This document shows positions 34,009-34,194 of a stretch of 34,194 nt of DNA, piece by piece. Both the position numbers and the translations under genes were made by a program. Below the pieces are notes generated by a model, which saw only the letters and a program-made list of their open reading frames with translations, did not search any database and was not told the origin of the DNA. Origin of the DNA: Akkermansiaceae bacterium (GTDB lineage: Bacteria; Verrucomicrobiota; Verrucomicrobiia; Verrucomicrobiales; Akkermansiaceae). Position 1 is the first letter of the stretch. Every line of letters begins with the position of its first letter. Location: assembly GCA_017857425.1 (NCBI GenBank), contig JAFMDE010000004.1, positions 1 to 34,194 of the forward strand, read 5' to 3'.

Positions 34009-34194
34009 GTGCACCAAGATATTGAAAAAATATTGATTGATGAGGAGGTAATCCAAAAGAGATTGGTCGTCTTGGCTGAGAAAGTAACAACTGATTTTGA
34101 GGGTAAGCCGATCGTGGTGGTGGCTCTACTTAAAGGGGCGATTCTGTTTATGGCAGATTTATTGCGTAAGGTTCCCTTGCCGATGGAAATCGAG
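34009..34194 (+). CDS. hpt: Hypoxanthine phosphoribosyltransferase, N-terminal part (runs off window)
   Basis: Purine salvage enzyme converting hypoxanthine or guanine to IMP or GMP. Only the first 62 residues are present, from a GTG at 34009. The sequence HQDIEKILIDEEVIQKR and IVVVALLKGAILFMADLLR fits the N-terminal Hpt region, including the LKG loop that contacts PRPP. It is divergent from the M20 gene. The catalytic PRPP motif lies beyond the window end. Confidence 0.88.
   Translation, partial: MHQDIEKILIDEEVIQKRLVVLAEKVTTDFEGKPIVVVALLKGAILFMADLLRKVPLPMEIE

Noticed and set aside
1-34194. CRISPR arrays, insertion sequences, tRNA or rRNA genes and phage attachment sites
   Set aside because: No regularly spaced repeats, transposase frames, cloverleaf or rRNA-like stretches were recognised by reading both strands.

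Overview
The window is a 34 kb chromosomal segment of a Gram-negative, menaquinone-using bacterium. Lipobox-bearing outer-membrane efflux proteins and RND pumps show the cell has an outer membrane. The gene set (IF3 with an acidic tail, HI0933-type flavoprotein, ABC-F, RapA-like ATPase, PIN-PhoH, menA-menC-menE, CusCBA with DUF3347) and the near absence of Shine-Dalgarno sites suggest Verrucomicrobiota. That placement is an inference from protein character, not from a marker-gene search. No rRNA, tRNA, CRISPR array or insertion sequence was seen.

Layout. 1-2312 (+): the 3' part of thrS, infC and a HAD phosphatase. 2390-2722 (-): an exported heavy-metal-associated (HMA) domain protein whose frame is interrupted by one TGA exactly where the first metal-binding cysteine belongs. 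2880-6856 (-): abcF, two unknown acidic proteins and an HI0933-like flavoprotein. 7022-10541 (+): a RapA-like SNF2 ATPase and a YebC/PmpR protein. 10556-18657 (-): a copper/silver efflux operon (Cys-rich exported protein, cusC, cusB, cusA). 18794-19069 (-): acylphosphatase. 19185-22158 (+): overlapping menA-menC-menE. 22254-28689 (+): a second tripartite RND pump followed by a potassium-channel-like protein. 29062-32767 (+): PIN-PhoH ATPase, RbsD-fold lipoprotein, Mini-III-like RNase and a CPA2 antiporter. 32787-33926 (-): M20 deacylase. 34009-34194 (+): the start of a hypoxanthine phosphoribosyltransferase.

The most interesting element is the small HMA gene. Read through its TGA, it gives a full-length HMA domain ending at a second stop, 26 bases before a strong intrinsic terminator. 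Just downstream of the TGA lies a perfect 6-bp stem with a GGUCC loop, 26 nt away, very like the apical part of the E. coli fdhF SECIS. This points to an exported selenoprotein with a UxxxC metal or redox site. The second notable point is infC, which appears to start at an AUA codon behind the only clear Shine-Dalgarno site found upstream of the annotated genes I checked; this would be IF3 autoregulation with a different rare codon from E. coli's AUU.

Together the window combines translation and ribosome-maintenance functions, metal and drug efflux, and part of menaquinone synthesis (prenylation, OSB synthesis and OSB-CoA ligation). No selA/B/C/D genes lie in the window, so the selenoprotein call depends on genome content that cannot be seen here.
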